Source of the DNA: Labilithrix sp.
Lineage (GTDB): Bacteria > Myxococcota_A > Polyangia > Polyangiales > Polyangiaceae
DNA: 64,000 nucleotides
NCBI GenBank assembly: GCA_019637175.1
Contig: JAHBWD010000016.1
Location: 62,001-126,000 of the forward strand
Direction: 5' to 3'
Part shown: positions 26,581-34,243 of the stretch, one piece after another
Layout: the number at the start of each line of letters is the position of its first letter
Numbering within the stretch: position 1 is the first letter of the stretch
Notes under the pieces: generated by a model
Told to the model about the DNA's origin: nothing
Seen by the model: only the letters and a program-made list of their open reading frames with translations
Database searches by the model: none
Translations under genes and position numbers: made by a program

Positions 26581-27969
26581 GTGAGCCGCCTTCTTCCTCG
26601 CGAGCGCGGCGACTTCCAGACCCCGCTCGAGCTCGCGCGCGCGGTCGTCGCGCGCGCCGGAGGGCGGCCGGCGGCGGTGCTCGAGCCCACGTGCGGCGAA
26701 GGCTCGTTCTTGCTCGCGGCCTCACGGGCGCATCCGCGCGCCGAGCTGCACGGCTTCGAGATCGACGCCCGTCACGTGCGCGCGTCGCGTGCGCGCGTCC
26801 CGCGCGCGCGCGTGAGGCAGGCGAGCTTCTTCGACGTCGACTGGGAGCGCGAGATCGCGGCGCTCCCCGAGCCGATCTTGATCCTCGGCAACCCTCCGTG
26901 GGTCACGAGCGCCGAGCTCGGTTCGCTCGGCTCGCGCAACGTCCCGAGGAAGACGAACTTCAAGGCGCTCCGCGGGCTCGAGGCGCTCACGGGCAAGAGC
27001 AACTTCGACGTCTCCGAGTGGATGATCGCGCGCCTCGTCGTGGCCGCGCAGCGGCGTCGCGCGACGATCGCGATGCTCTGCAAGGCGGCCGTCGCGCGCA
27101 AGGTGATCGAGCTCGCGGCGGCGATGGAATGCGCGATCTCGGGCGCGCTCTTCTGCATCGACGCGCGGGCGCACTTCGGCGCCGCGGTCGACGCCGTCTT
27201 GCTGGTCGCCGCGAGCGATCCTCGCGGGCGCGACGCGCGCTGGCCGATCTACGCGTCGCTCGACGACGCACGACCGCGGGCGGAGATGAGCCTCTCTTCG
27301 GGCAGGCTCGTCGCGGACGCCGACGCGTTCGAGCGCACGGCCCACCTCGAGGGAGCGTCGACGCCCGAGTGGCGCTCGGGCCTCAAGCACGACTGCGCGA
27401 AGGTCATGGAGCTCACCGAGCGCGTGAACGGCATGGGCGAGCGCGTGCACGTCGAGGAGGAGCACGTCTTCCCTCTCCTCAAGAGCTCGGACGTCGCCAA
27501 CGGCGTGGAGCGCCCGTCACGATCGGTCATCGTGCCCCAGCGCGCGCTCGGCGAAGACACGGCGGACCTCGAGCGCCGCGCGCCGAAGCTGTGGCGCTAC
27601 CTCGCGGCGCACCGCGCCGAGCTCTCGGCGCGCAAGAGCAGGATCTATCGCGATCGGCCGCCGTTCTCGATCTTCGGCGTGGGCCCCTACTCGTTCGCGC
27701 GATGGAAGGTCGCGGTGTCGGGTCTCTACAAGAGCTTCGCGCCGATGTTGATTCCGCCGTACCGCGGCCGTCCCGTGATGCTCGACGACACGTGCTACTT
27801 CCTCCCGTTCGACGGCGAGGCCGCCGCCAAGCGCGCGCTCGACGCGCTCCGCTCACCGCTCGCCCGCGAGTTCGTCGCCGCGCGCGTGTTCTGGGACGCG
27901 AAGCGTCCGATCAACAAGGCGCTGCTCCAGCGCCTCGACCTCCGCGCGCTTGGCCGTCGCGTTGCATGA
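26581..27969 (+). CDS. Orphan N6-adenine DNA methyltransferase
   Basis: 462 residues from a GTG. The N-terminal MTase core is clear: DFQTPLELA, SAM motif I VLEPTCGEGSFLLAA, the acidic strand HGFEID and the catalytic motif IV ILGNPPWVT (NPPW, as in amino-methylating MTases). The C-terminal ~200 residues look like a target-recognition region (FSIFGVGPYSFARWKVAVSG; MLDDTCYFLPF; RVFWDAKRPINKALLQRL). It probably methylates adenine in a specific short site using SAM. No restriction endonuclease, specificity subunit or phage gene is adjacent, so a solitary epigenetic role or a lost partner is likely. It follows the sigma54 regulator closely. Confidence 0.85.
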   Translation: MSRLLPRERGDFQTPLELARAVVARAGGRPAAVLEPTCGEGSFLLAASRAHPRAELHGFEIDARHVRASRARVPRARVRQASFFDVDWEREIAALPEPILILGNPPWVTSAELGSLGSRNVPRKTNFKALRGLEALTGKSNFDVSEWMIARLVVAAQRRRATIAMLCKAAVARKVIELAAAMECAISGALFCIDARAHFGAAVDAVLLVAASDPRGRDARWPIYASLDDARPRAEMSLSSGRLVADADAFERTAHLEGASTPEWRSGLKHDCAKVMELTERVNGMGERVHVEEEHVFPLLKSSDVANGVERPSRSVIVPQRALGEDTADLERRAPKLWRYLAAHRAELSARKSRIYRDRPPFSIFGVGPYSFARWKVAVSGLYKSFAPMLIPPYRGRPVMLDDTCYFLPFDGEAAAKRALDALRSPLAREFVAARVFWDAKRPINKALLQRLDLRALGRRVA

Positions 27970-27978
27970 CCGAGGGTC

Positions 27979-28458
27979 ATGCTGTCCTCTCTCGTGCGCT
28001 ACCTCCACGATTCCTACGTGCCCTTCCGGATCGTCTCGGCGTCGTCGCCCGAGCATCTGCCGAAGGTCGCGATCCCGACGATGAACAAGCCCGTCCAGAC
28101 GAAGGTCATGCTCATCGACGGCAGGCCCGCGCTCGTCTGCTACGGCGCCGAGGAGCAGCTCGATTCGCCCGCGCTCATCGCGGAGCTCGGCACGACGCTC
28201 GTGGTCGCGGGCGGCGTCGCCGATCTCCGCGAAGAGCACCGCCGCGCCTCCTCCCCGCTGCCGCCCTTCGGCGGGCTCTTCGGGATCCCGGTGATCGTCG
28301 ACGAGGGCGTGACGCGCTGCGCGCTCCTCTGCTTCCACGCGTTCGACGACGCGACGTTCGGCGAGGTGCCCTACGACGACTTCGCGCGCCTCGAGCAGCC
28401 GCGGATCGCGAAGTTCGCCTACCGCGGCGAGCTCGAGCAGCACACCTCGCCGCCGTGA
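27979..28458 (+). CDS. YbaK/EbsC-type aminoacyl-tRNA deacylase domain protein
   Basis: 159 residues. The layout fits the YbaK/ProX editing fold: YLHDSYVPFRIVSAS at the start, KVMLIDGRPALVCYGAEEQL in the middle, and the PLPPFGGLFGIPVIVDEGV segment that corresponds to the conserved PPFG...P..VD region. Such proteins hydrolyse mischarged tRNA (for example Ala- or Cys-tRNAPro). Substrate residues are too diverged to name one. The ATG at 27979 has GAGGGT close upstream, and the gene starts 9 bp after the methyltransferase stop, so they may share a transcript. Confidence 0.7.
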   Translation: MLSSLVRYLHDSYVPFRIVSASSPEHLPKVAIPTMNKPVQTKVMLIDGRPALVCYGAEEQLDSPALIAELGTTLVVAGGVADLREEHRRASSPLPPFGGLFGIPVIVDEGVTRCALLCFHAFDDATFGEVPYDDFARLEQPRIAKFAYRGELEQHTSPP

Positions 28459-28465
28459 GCGATCG

Positions 28466-29527
28466 CTAGCGCGGCGCGGTGCGGAGCCCGTCCTTGGCGA
28501 CGTAGGTGATCGTCTCACCGGAGACGTCGAACGAAGCGCTCCGCACGGGCAAGGTCTCCATCTTCGTCGCGCCCTTCTCGAGGCGAAGGATGACGTCTTC
28601 GGGATCGGCGTCTTCTCTACCCTCGCGGCGCAGCGCGACGTACAGATCGCCGCCGGCGACGTGACCGTCGAGGTACTTGCCGCTGCCGTCGCCTTCGATC
28701 GCCGTCGTCCTCTCGCCGTCGCGCAGCTTGATCTCGCTGTCGACCGCGTACACGACGTCGTCGCCGACGACGCCGAAGAGCTGAACGCGCTTCGGCGCGC
28801 TCGGGCTGTCTTCGACGCGGGGCTCGCCGCCGTCGATCGGCGTCGAGAGCAGCTCCTTGGGCGTCGACCAGTAGATCTTCTTGCTCCCGATCCCGAGCGG
28901 ATCGGCGAGCCCGACGGAGACACGCTTGGGCACGCCGAGATCGCCGGCGAGGAGCGGCAGGAGATGGATCGCGCCGTCGCGCGCGAAGCCGACGGCCTCG
29001 GCCGACGCAGTGAGACCGCCGGGCATCGTCGCGATCGGCATGAGCTCGCGGCGACTGCGCCCGTCGCGACGCATCGCCACGATCGCGCGCTCGCTTCCGA
29101 GCCTTCCGGACTCCGTCTCGGTCCAGAGGATCGAGTCGCCGAACGCGACCAGGTGCGCGGGATCGCGGTCGGCGGGCTGCTCGTCGAGCACGCGCTCGGT
29201 GCGATCGGCGAGCGAGAGCGAGACGATGCGCGTCGAGCCGCCGGGGAGGCGCTGAATCGCGAAGACGGCCGTGGGGGTCGCGGCGACGCTCGTGAAGGTG
29301 CCGGCGAGGAGGAGGCCGGGCGGGAGCGCGGGCGCGGAGGAGAGAGCGGGCGCGGGCGCGGACGCAGAAGCGGGAGCGGGCGCGGAGGAGAGAGCGGGCG
29401 CGGACGAGGGCGCGGGAGCAGGCGCGGGATCGCTCGACCGCAGCTTCTGGAGCCCGAACCAGGTGGCGGCGAAGATCGCGAGCGCGACACCGATCCGGAG
29501 AAGACCGCTGCTCTCGTTGCGTGACAT
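28466..29527 (-). CDS. Membrane-anchored beta-propeller-like protein
   Basis: 353 residues: one N-terminal membrane helix (LLRIGVALAIFAATWFGLQ), then ~40 residues of Pro/Ala/Ser repeats (PAPAPSSAPALSSAPA pattern) as a wall-spanning linker. A repetitive beta domain follows (blades such as ILWTETESGR, IYWSTPKELL and VVYAVDSEIK, each a W/Y-containing strand pair). The latter resembles the YVTN/DUF5050-type propellers common in myxobacterial envelopes. No catalytic motif is seen; binding or structural roles are possible. A TATCGT hexamer ends 6 bases before the ATG. Confidence 0.6.
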   Translation of the reverse strand: MSRNESSGLLRIGVALAIFAATWFGLQKLRSSDPAPAPAPSSAPALSSAPAPASASAPAPALSSAPALPPGLLLAGTFTSVAATPTAVFAIQRLPGGSTRIVSLSLADRTERVLDEQPADRDPAHLVAFGDSILWTETESGRLGSERAIVAMRRDGRSRRELMPIATMPGGLTASAEAVGFARDGAIHLLPLLAGDLGVPKRVSVGLADPLGIGSKKIYWSTPKELLSTPIDGGEPRVEDSPSAPKRVQLFGVVGDDVVYAVDSEIKLRDGERTTAIEGDGSGKYLDGHVAGGDLYVALRREGREDADPEDVILRLEKGATKMETLPVRSASFDVSGETITYVAKDGLRTAPR

Positions 29528-29533
29528 GGCGGC

Positions 29534-29539
29534 ACGATA
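29534..29539 (-). promoter_or_regulatory. Candidate -10 (TATCGT) for a leaderless start
   Basis: Reading leftward, TATCGT ends 6 bases before the ATG at 29527; no Shine-Dalgarno is present. Confidence 0.35.
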
Positions 29540-29671
29540 GCGCGAACGCCCGACGCCGGCCGCGACGAAGGGATCGCTGCGATCCGCGGGGCAAGCTCAC
29601 CCCTGAACAGCCGCGACGTTGACCGTTCCCGAGATCGCACACCTCGCTGGCCGAGGGAGCGCATGTGAGGC

Positions 29672-29929
29672 ATGCTCATAGGCATGGCGGCGCGCGCGAA
29701 CGTCCTCTCTCCCATCCCGAGCGCGCCGTTCGACGACCTCGATCTCGACCGCCCCGAGGGCGAGGAGGAGTGGGAGCGCCGCGTGATGGCTCTCGCCGCG
29801 GAGCGGATCGCCGCGGAGCGCGCCCGCCTCGAGCGACTCGGCATCATCGACGCGAACGGCGATCTCGTCTCGCGCGAGCTGCCCCCCGACATGCGCCCCG
29901 AGTCGGACACGACCGTCGAGACGGGCTGA
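29672..29929 (+). CDS. Small acidic protein, probable partner/antitoxin of a zeta-like kinase
   Basis: 85 residues, with an internal ATG at 29684 as alternative start. Charged helix EEEWERRVMALAAERIAAER, then LERLGIIDANGDLVSRELPP and DMRPESDTTVETG. Small proteins of this layout often sit just before zeta-toxin family P-loop kinases; I recall this pattern but cannot check it here. The next gene, 6 bp later, is such a kinase and is broken, so this may be a surviving antitoxin-like partner. Confidence 0.55.
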   Translation: MLIGMAARANVLSPIPSAPFDDLDLDRPEGEEEWERRVMALAAERIAAERARLERLGIIDANGDLVSRELPPDMRPESDTTVETG

Positions 29930-29935
29930 TCTTCG

Positions 29936-30414
29936 ATGGCGCGTCCGCGCATGATCGTCGTCGCCGGACCTCCCGGTAGCGGCAAGACGAGGTACTTCCC
30001 GGTGACCGCGTTCGGCATCGACGCGTTCAACATCGACGACCGCTGCGCGCCGCGAAGGACCGGCCACGCTCGATGTGATCGAGGACGATTCGTCGCGACA
30101 GACTCCGTCGCTGAGAACGTCGCGCGCGTGCTCCAGCGGGCGCAGGCCGGCGGCCATGCCGCTCGCACTCTTTGGCGACGGCGCGGCGGACGTCGCGGGG
30201 GATCGCATCGGAGAGCGACGTCCGCGCGATCCACGAGGCGAGCGTCGCGAACCTGGGAAGGGCATGTGACGTCTTCGACCTCGTGCGCGTCTATGACTCG
30301 ACGGCGCGATGGACCGCGCCGCGGCTGATCGCCGTCGCGCGCGGCGGGAAGATCGAACGGCGCGATCCCTCGCCCGCCTGGCTCGCGGTCGCGCTACCGC
30401 CCGGTGACGGATGA
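29936..30414 (+). pseudogene. Degraded zeta-toxin-like P-loop kinase
   Basis: The start is intact: IVVAGPPGSGKTRYFPVTAF (Walker A) and FGIDAFNIDDRC. Then coding is lost. VATDSVAENVARVLQRAQAG continues in the starting frame, but the C-terminal part SESDVRAIHEASVANLGRAC, with VFDLVRVYDS and GKIERRDPSPAW after it, lies in another frame. The region between is much shorter than in intact zeta-family kinases. So at least one deletion and one frameshift are present. Intact relatives phosphorylate UDP-GlcNAc or similar substrates; this copy should be inactive. It sits 107 bp from a tRNA-Pro gene. Confidence 0.75.
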
Positions 30415-30506
30415 CGGCGGACTCCTCCGAAGAAGCGGAACCCAAGCAAGCGCGGGCCAGGAGCTCGGATCCGATCAGATCCGCTCTTCCTCGCCCACTT
30501 CACGAT

Positions 30507-30525
30507 CCGACTGTTTTTCAGTCGG
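30507..30525. other. Perfect hairpin abutting the tRNA-Pro 3' end
   Basis: CCGACTG-TTTTT-CAGTCGG: a 7-bp stem with a 5-base loop whose right arm overlaps the last bases of the tRNA gene. No T-run follows on the tRNA strand, so it is not a standard intrinsic terminator. It could be a processing signal or a remnant of an attachment site. Confidence 0.4.
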
Positions 30526-30596
30526 GGCGAGTGGATTCGAACCACCGACCCCTAGACCCCCAGTCTAGTGCGCTAACCAGGCTGCGCTACGCCCCG
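30522..30596 (-). tRNA. tRNA-Pro(GGG)
   Basis: A complete cloverleaf reading leftward: acceptor CGGGGCG/CGCCCCG, D arm with GGTTAGCGC, anticodon stem CTAGA/TCTAG with loop CTGGGGG (anticodon GGG), and T arm GGTGG-TTCGAAT-CCACT. Discriminator A; CCA is not encoded. Confidence 0.95.
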
Positions 30597-30624
30597 GGCC
30601 GTCCGCTTGTGGCGGACAGCGCGA

Positions 30625-30653
30625 AAGCTAGTCCGTGGGGTGCGAGCTAGCAA
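30625..30653 (-). promoter_or_regulatory. Candidate promoter of tRNA-Pro
   Basis: Leftward TTGCTA (30653-30648), 17 bases, then TAGCTT (30630-30625). The expected transcript start is near 30617, where a hairpin GTCCGC-N5-GCGGAC (30601-30617) would form the 5' leader in front of the tRNA. Confidence 0.35.
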
Positions 30654-30663
30654 GCACTAACGA

Positions 30664-31584
30664 TCATTGCTTGAGCGGCGTCGGCGGAGGCGCCGGCGGG
30701 GCCTTCGGTTCCCTCGCCGCGCCCGAGACCGCGCCGGGCGCGGCGGAGGCGCCCCCGGCGCCTCGCGTGATCTCGACCTTGTCGATCGTCACCGCTTCGC
30801 GAGGATGGTCGGACGCGTCGACGGCGACGTTCGCGATCGCGTGGACCACCGAGACCGGCGAGCACTCGCCGAAGATCGTGTACGACCGATCGAGGTGCGC
30901 GGCGCCCGCGTCGGTGATGAAGAACTGCATGCCGTTCGTGTCGGGGCCGCGGTTCGCCATGCACAAGAGGCCCGCGCGGTCGTGCTTGCCGCCCCAGAGC
31001 TCGTCTTTGAAGATGTAGCCGGGCTCGCCGCGGCCCGTGCCCTGAGGATCGCCTCCCTGGACCATGAAGCCCTTGATGACGCGGTGGAACGTCGTGCCGT
31101 CATAAGCGGGGCGCGTCACCCAGTGACCCTTGTCCTTGAACGGACGCGTGCCGCGAGCGAGGCCGACGAAGTTCGCGACCGCGATGGGCGCCTTGTCGTC
31201 GAAGAGCTTGCACTTCAGGTCGCCCTTGCTCGTCTTGATCAGCGCCGTCAGCGGACCCGACGGCGCCAGCCCGGCCGTCGCCTGCTGGAGGCTGAACTCT
31301 CCGTTCATCGGATCGACGTCGTTCGCGGCGGCCTCCTTCGCCTCGTCGTCGATGAGACGCTTGTCTTCGCTGAACGGCCGCGACGGCGCCCGCACCTTCG
31401 ACTCGGCGAGCGGCTTCCTCTCCGTCGACGTCGACGGCGCGCTCGTCCCGAAGACGGGGTCGGCGACCTTCCCTTCCGTGAACGCGGTGTCGGGCGTCTT
31501 CGGTCCTTCGGTCGGGCCCGATCCGCACGCGAGCGCGCCGAGAGCGAATGCGAGAGCGACCGAGAGCGTGCGTCGAAGGGACAT
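30664..31584 (-). CDS. Cyclophilin-type peptidyl-prolyl isomerase, lipoprotein
   Basis: 306 residues. Signal peptide with lipobox LGALAC, then ~95 residues of charged linker, then a cyclophilin domain (residues ~108-275): FHRVIKGFMVQGGDPQGTG (catalytic Arg), GMQFFITDAG and the Trp-containing GHWVTRPAYDGTTF. It catalyses cis-trans isomerisation of Xaa-Pro bonds in periplasmic or outer-membrane proteins. I chose the ATG at 31584 because AGGTAGG lies 9 bases upstream; for the ATG at 31593 that motif would be too close. A Pro-rich tail ends the protein. Confidence 0.9.
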   Translation of the reverse strand: MSLRRTLSVALAFALGALACGSGPTEGPKTPDTAFTEGKVADPVFGTSAPSTSTERKPLAESKVRAPSRPFSEDKRLIDDEAKEAAANDVDPMNGEFSLQQATAGLAPSGPLTALIKTSKGDLKCKLFDDKAPIAVANFVGLARGTRPFKDKGHWVTRPAYDGTTFHRVIKGFMVQGGDPQGTGRGEPGYIFKDELWGGKHDRAGLLCMANRGPDTNGMQFFITDAGAAHLDRSYTIFGECSPVSVVHAIANVAVDASDHPREAVTIDKVEITRGAGGASAAPGAVSGAAREPKAPPAPPPTPLKQ

Positions 31585-31594
31585 CGCGCGCATC

Positions 31595-34243
31595 CTACCT
31601 GCGCGGCGCCTCGCGTCCTAGCGACTTCCCGTCGCCGTCGGCGTCGATCCAGATGGCACCGCTCATCGCCCACGGCGAGATCTCGCGATCGTCGCCGCCG
31701 TACATCGGCTTCATCGCCCTCGTACCGCTCACGATCACGACGAACGCGTCGTCGGCGCTCGCGCGGATCGAAAACGACGCTTCGGCCGTCATCACGCCCG
31801 CCGCGCTCTTCGTCGGGGTCAACGTCACCGGGCTCGCCGTGACCACCTTGCCGCTCCCCGCGAGGCGCACCTCCGCCTTGTCGACGACGACGAACGGCGC
31901 GCTCGTGATCCCGACCTTCACCTGGATCTCGCGCCCGCGCGCGACGCCCCCGATCCCCGCGCCGTTGGCGCTCACCTTCAGGAAGGGACCGTTCGTGAGG
32001 ACGACGTCGCGCGTGCTCCGGACCGCCTTCACGAGATCGCCCGTGCGCGCCGCGTCCCACGCGTCGAGCGCGTCGTCCTTGCCCACGCGCACGTACGTGC
32101 GCGGCATGCCCGCCTCCTGCCCAACGACGCCGTGCGTGTCGGTGTCGGCGATCGGCGTCACCGGGTGGCTCGTTCGGAGCAGCGCGAGGAAGTCTTCGAG
32201 GACCTTGCCGCGCGCCTCGACGTTGCGTCCGTTCCACACCTCGATCGCGTCGAAGTCGGCGGTGTAGCCGGCGCCGGTGCCCGTTCCCGTCTTCGGATCG
32301 AACCCGAGCAGATCGAAGTAGCCGTTGCTCCCCGACCGCGGGTGGTTCACCTGCACGACGCGCGAGCCGCCGAGCGCGCGCGCCTCCGCGATCACCTCTT
32401 TGGCGAGCCGATCGCGCACCGGGAAGGCGCCGTTGCGCGGCTTGCTCGGATCGGGCTCGAGGGGGAACACGTTGACGTGCCCCCAGGGCTTGCGGCTCGC
32501 GTCGGTGCTGACCTCGTCGCCGGGGACGTGCACGACCCACTTGCCGACGCCGAGCTCTCTCACGATCGGCGCGAGATCGCCGACGAGGTTGTGCTCGCTC
32601 ACGACGGCGACCTCCACCGCCTCCACCGTGTTCGCGAGCACGCGATCGCGCGTGCCGACGGCGGCGTCGGCGCTCAAGATCGTGTGCTGGTGGAAGTCGG
32701 TCGCGACGTAGCCCGTCGTGTCGACGACGCGCGCGAGCGACGCGACCGCTTCGCGGCCGGTCCCCGGCGCGAGGGTGACGTCCATCGTCTCGGGCGCGTA
32801 CTCCGGACCGCGCGAGAACGTGAGGCGGTACTTGCCCGGCGCGATCGCGACCGTGCTCTTCTCGGTGACGGCGAAGATCTGGTTGCGCGCGGCGGTCGCG
32901 ACGTGCGCAGGGCCGAAGTCGGGCGTCGTCGTCCCGCTCACGCCTTCGAAGCTCACCTTGCACGGCAGCACGCCGGCGCTCTTCTCGGTGCAGCCGACGG
33001 TGATCGCCGCGACGTCGGTGACGGCCACCTTCGCCTTCGACACGGCGTCGCTCTTGACCTCGACGGGCACGCGCGATCCGGTCGCCGATCGCCGCCCCGC
33101 GCTCGGCGCGTACGCGATCTGCCACTTGCCGGGCGGGATCTCGCCCGCGATCGTGTCGCCTTCCTTCGCGGCGACGATGTTCATCACCTCGTCGCCTTTG
33201 TCGTTGGCGACGATCACCTTCGCGCCGGCCGGCACCGTCACGGACGCGCCCTTCTCGTCGACGATCGCGATCTCGATCGCGCCGACGTCGCCGCCCGACG
33301 CCTTGGTGAGCTCGGTCACGATGCTCGCGACGTCCGCGCGCTCGCCCACGGCGAAGACGCGCTGGTACTTCACGCTCGCGCGCGGCGCGACGGAGACGTT
33401 CTTCGTCTGCTCGGTGTCGGTCCACGCGCCGCCGCTGATCGCGGCGATCTCTCCTTCGGGCGTCGTGATCGCGTAGCTCACGAAGCGCCCGACGCCGCCG
33501 ATGAACGGGCCCTCGGAGCGACCCTTGAAGCCGACGGCCTTGCCCGGCGCCACCTTCTCGGCGGCGCCCCACTGGATCGCGTCGCCGACAGCGGGGAGCG
33601 TGATCGCAGACGCTCCGGTGTTCTCGAGCGTCGTCTCGATCAAGAGCGCGCGATCGGCGCCCGCGAGGCGATACTCCGTGGTGACGAGGATCGACGGATC
33701 GTAGAGCTCCTTGCCTTTGACGACGACGACCGCGGCGCCGTCGGGCTCTTCGCGCGCGTCGATCGATCCGTACACGCCCTGCCGCGGGAACGTGCCGAAG
33801 TACGTGAAGACGAGCCCGAGCTCGTCTTTCCTCGCGCGCGCGTCGGCCGCGTCGACGAGGTTGCCGCCCGACTCGGCGAACCCGCCGCCGCCGCCGAGCC
33901 CGTCGATGACGAAGACGACCTCGTCGTTCTCGAGGACCCAGTCGCCGACCCTGCCCGTCGCGTTGGGGCCGCCGAGCTCTTCACCCGCGCGCATCGGATG
34001 CGCGCGCGCGCGCGCGTTCGCGCTCGCCTGTGCCTTCTTGCCGGGCGCGCGGCTCGGGATGAGGTTCAGCCGCCCGGCCGCGTTGGGCGACACCGCGATC
34101 TGCGGCGTGCCGTCGGTGGGCTTCGGGCACGCGGCGAGCGCGATGACTGCAATGGCCGCGATCACCGGCGGAGCCACCTCGAGCGCGCGTCGCCCCATGG
34201 CCCTCTTCGACCGCGGGCGACGCGCGACCTTGGACCCGATCAT
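31595..34243 (-). CDS. PHP-domain metal-dependent hydrolase lipoprotein (CehA/McbA-like)
   Basis: 882 residues from an ATG at 34243 that overlaps the M20 peptidase stop (ATGA); an ATG at 34198 is the alternative. The signal ends with lipobox ALAAC. Beta-rich domains (residues ~60-500) precede a PHP/CehA-type domain with metal ligands in TDFHQHTILSADAAVG, VVSEHNLVG, NHPRSG and ADTDTHG. A carboxyl beta domain closes it (VVVDKAEVRLAGSGKVV). Relatives include hydrolases of phosphoesters and carbamates; the substrate here is unknown. The coupling to an M20 peptidase suggests a joint extracytoplasmic/cytoplasmic degradation route, which is inference. Confidence 0.85.
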   Translation of the reverse strand: MIGSKVARRPRSKRAMGRRALEVAPPVIAAIAVIALAACPKPTDGTPQIAVSPNAAGRLNLIPSRAPGKKAQASANARARAHPMRAGEELGGPNATGRVGDWVLENDEVVFVIDGLGGGGGFAESGGNLVDAADARARKDELGLVFTYFGTFPRQGVYGSIDAREEPDGAAVVVVKGKELYDPSILVTTEYRLAGADRALLIETTLENTGASAITLPAVGDAIQWGAAEKVAPGKAVGFKGRSEGPFIGGVGRFVSYAITTPEGEIAAISGGAWTDTEQTKNVSVAPRASVKYQRVFAVGERADVASIVTELTKASGGDVGAIEIAIVDEKGASVTVPAGAKVIVANDKGDEVMNIVAAKEGDTIAGEIPPGKWQIAYAPSAGRRSATGSRVPVEVKSDAVSKAKVAVTDVAAITVGCTEKSAGVLPCKVSFEGVSGTTTPDFGPAHVATAARNQIFAVTEKSTVAIAPGKYRLTFSRGPEYAPETMDVTLAPGTGREAVASLARVVDTTGYVATDFHQHTILSADAAVGTRDRVLANTVEAVEVAVVSEHNLVGDLAPIVRELGVGKWVVHVPGDEVSTDASRKPWGHVNVFPLEPDPSKPRNGAFPVRDRLAKEVIAEARALGGSRVVQVNHPRSGSNGYFDLLGFDPKTGTGTGAGYTADFDAIEVWNGRNVEARGKVLEDFLALLRTSHPVTPIADTDTHGVVGQEAGMPRTYVRVGKDDALDAWDAARTGDLVKAVRSTRDVVLTNGPFLKVSANGAGIGGVARGREIQVKVGITSAPFVVVDKAEVRLAGSGKVVTASPVTLTPTKSAAGVMTAEASFSIRASADDAFVVIVSGTRAMKPMYGGDDREISPWAMSGAIWIDADGDGKSLGREAPRR

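Noticed and set aside
30507..30525. Intrinsic terminator for tRNA-Pro
   Set aside because: The stem overlaps the mature tRNA 3' end and no T-run follows in the tRNA direction; kept only as a hairpin.
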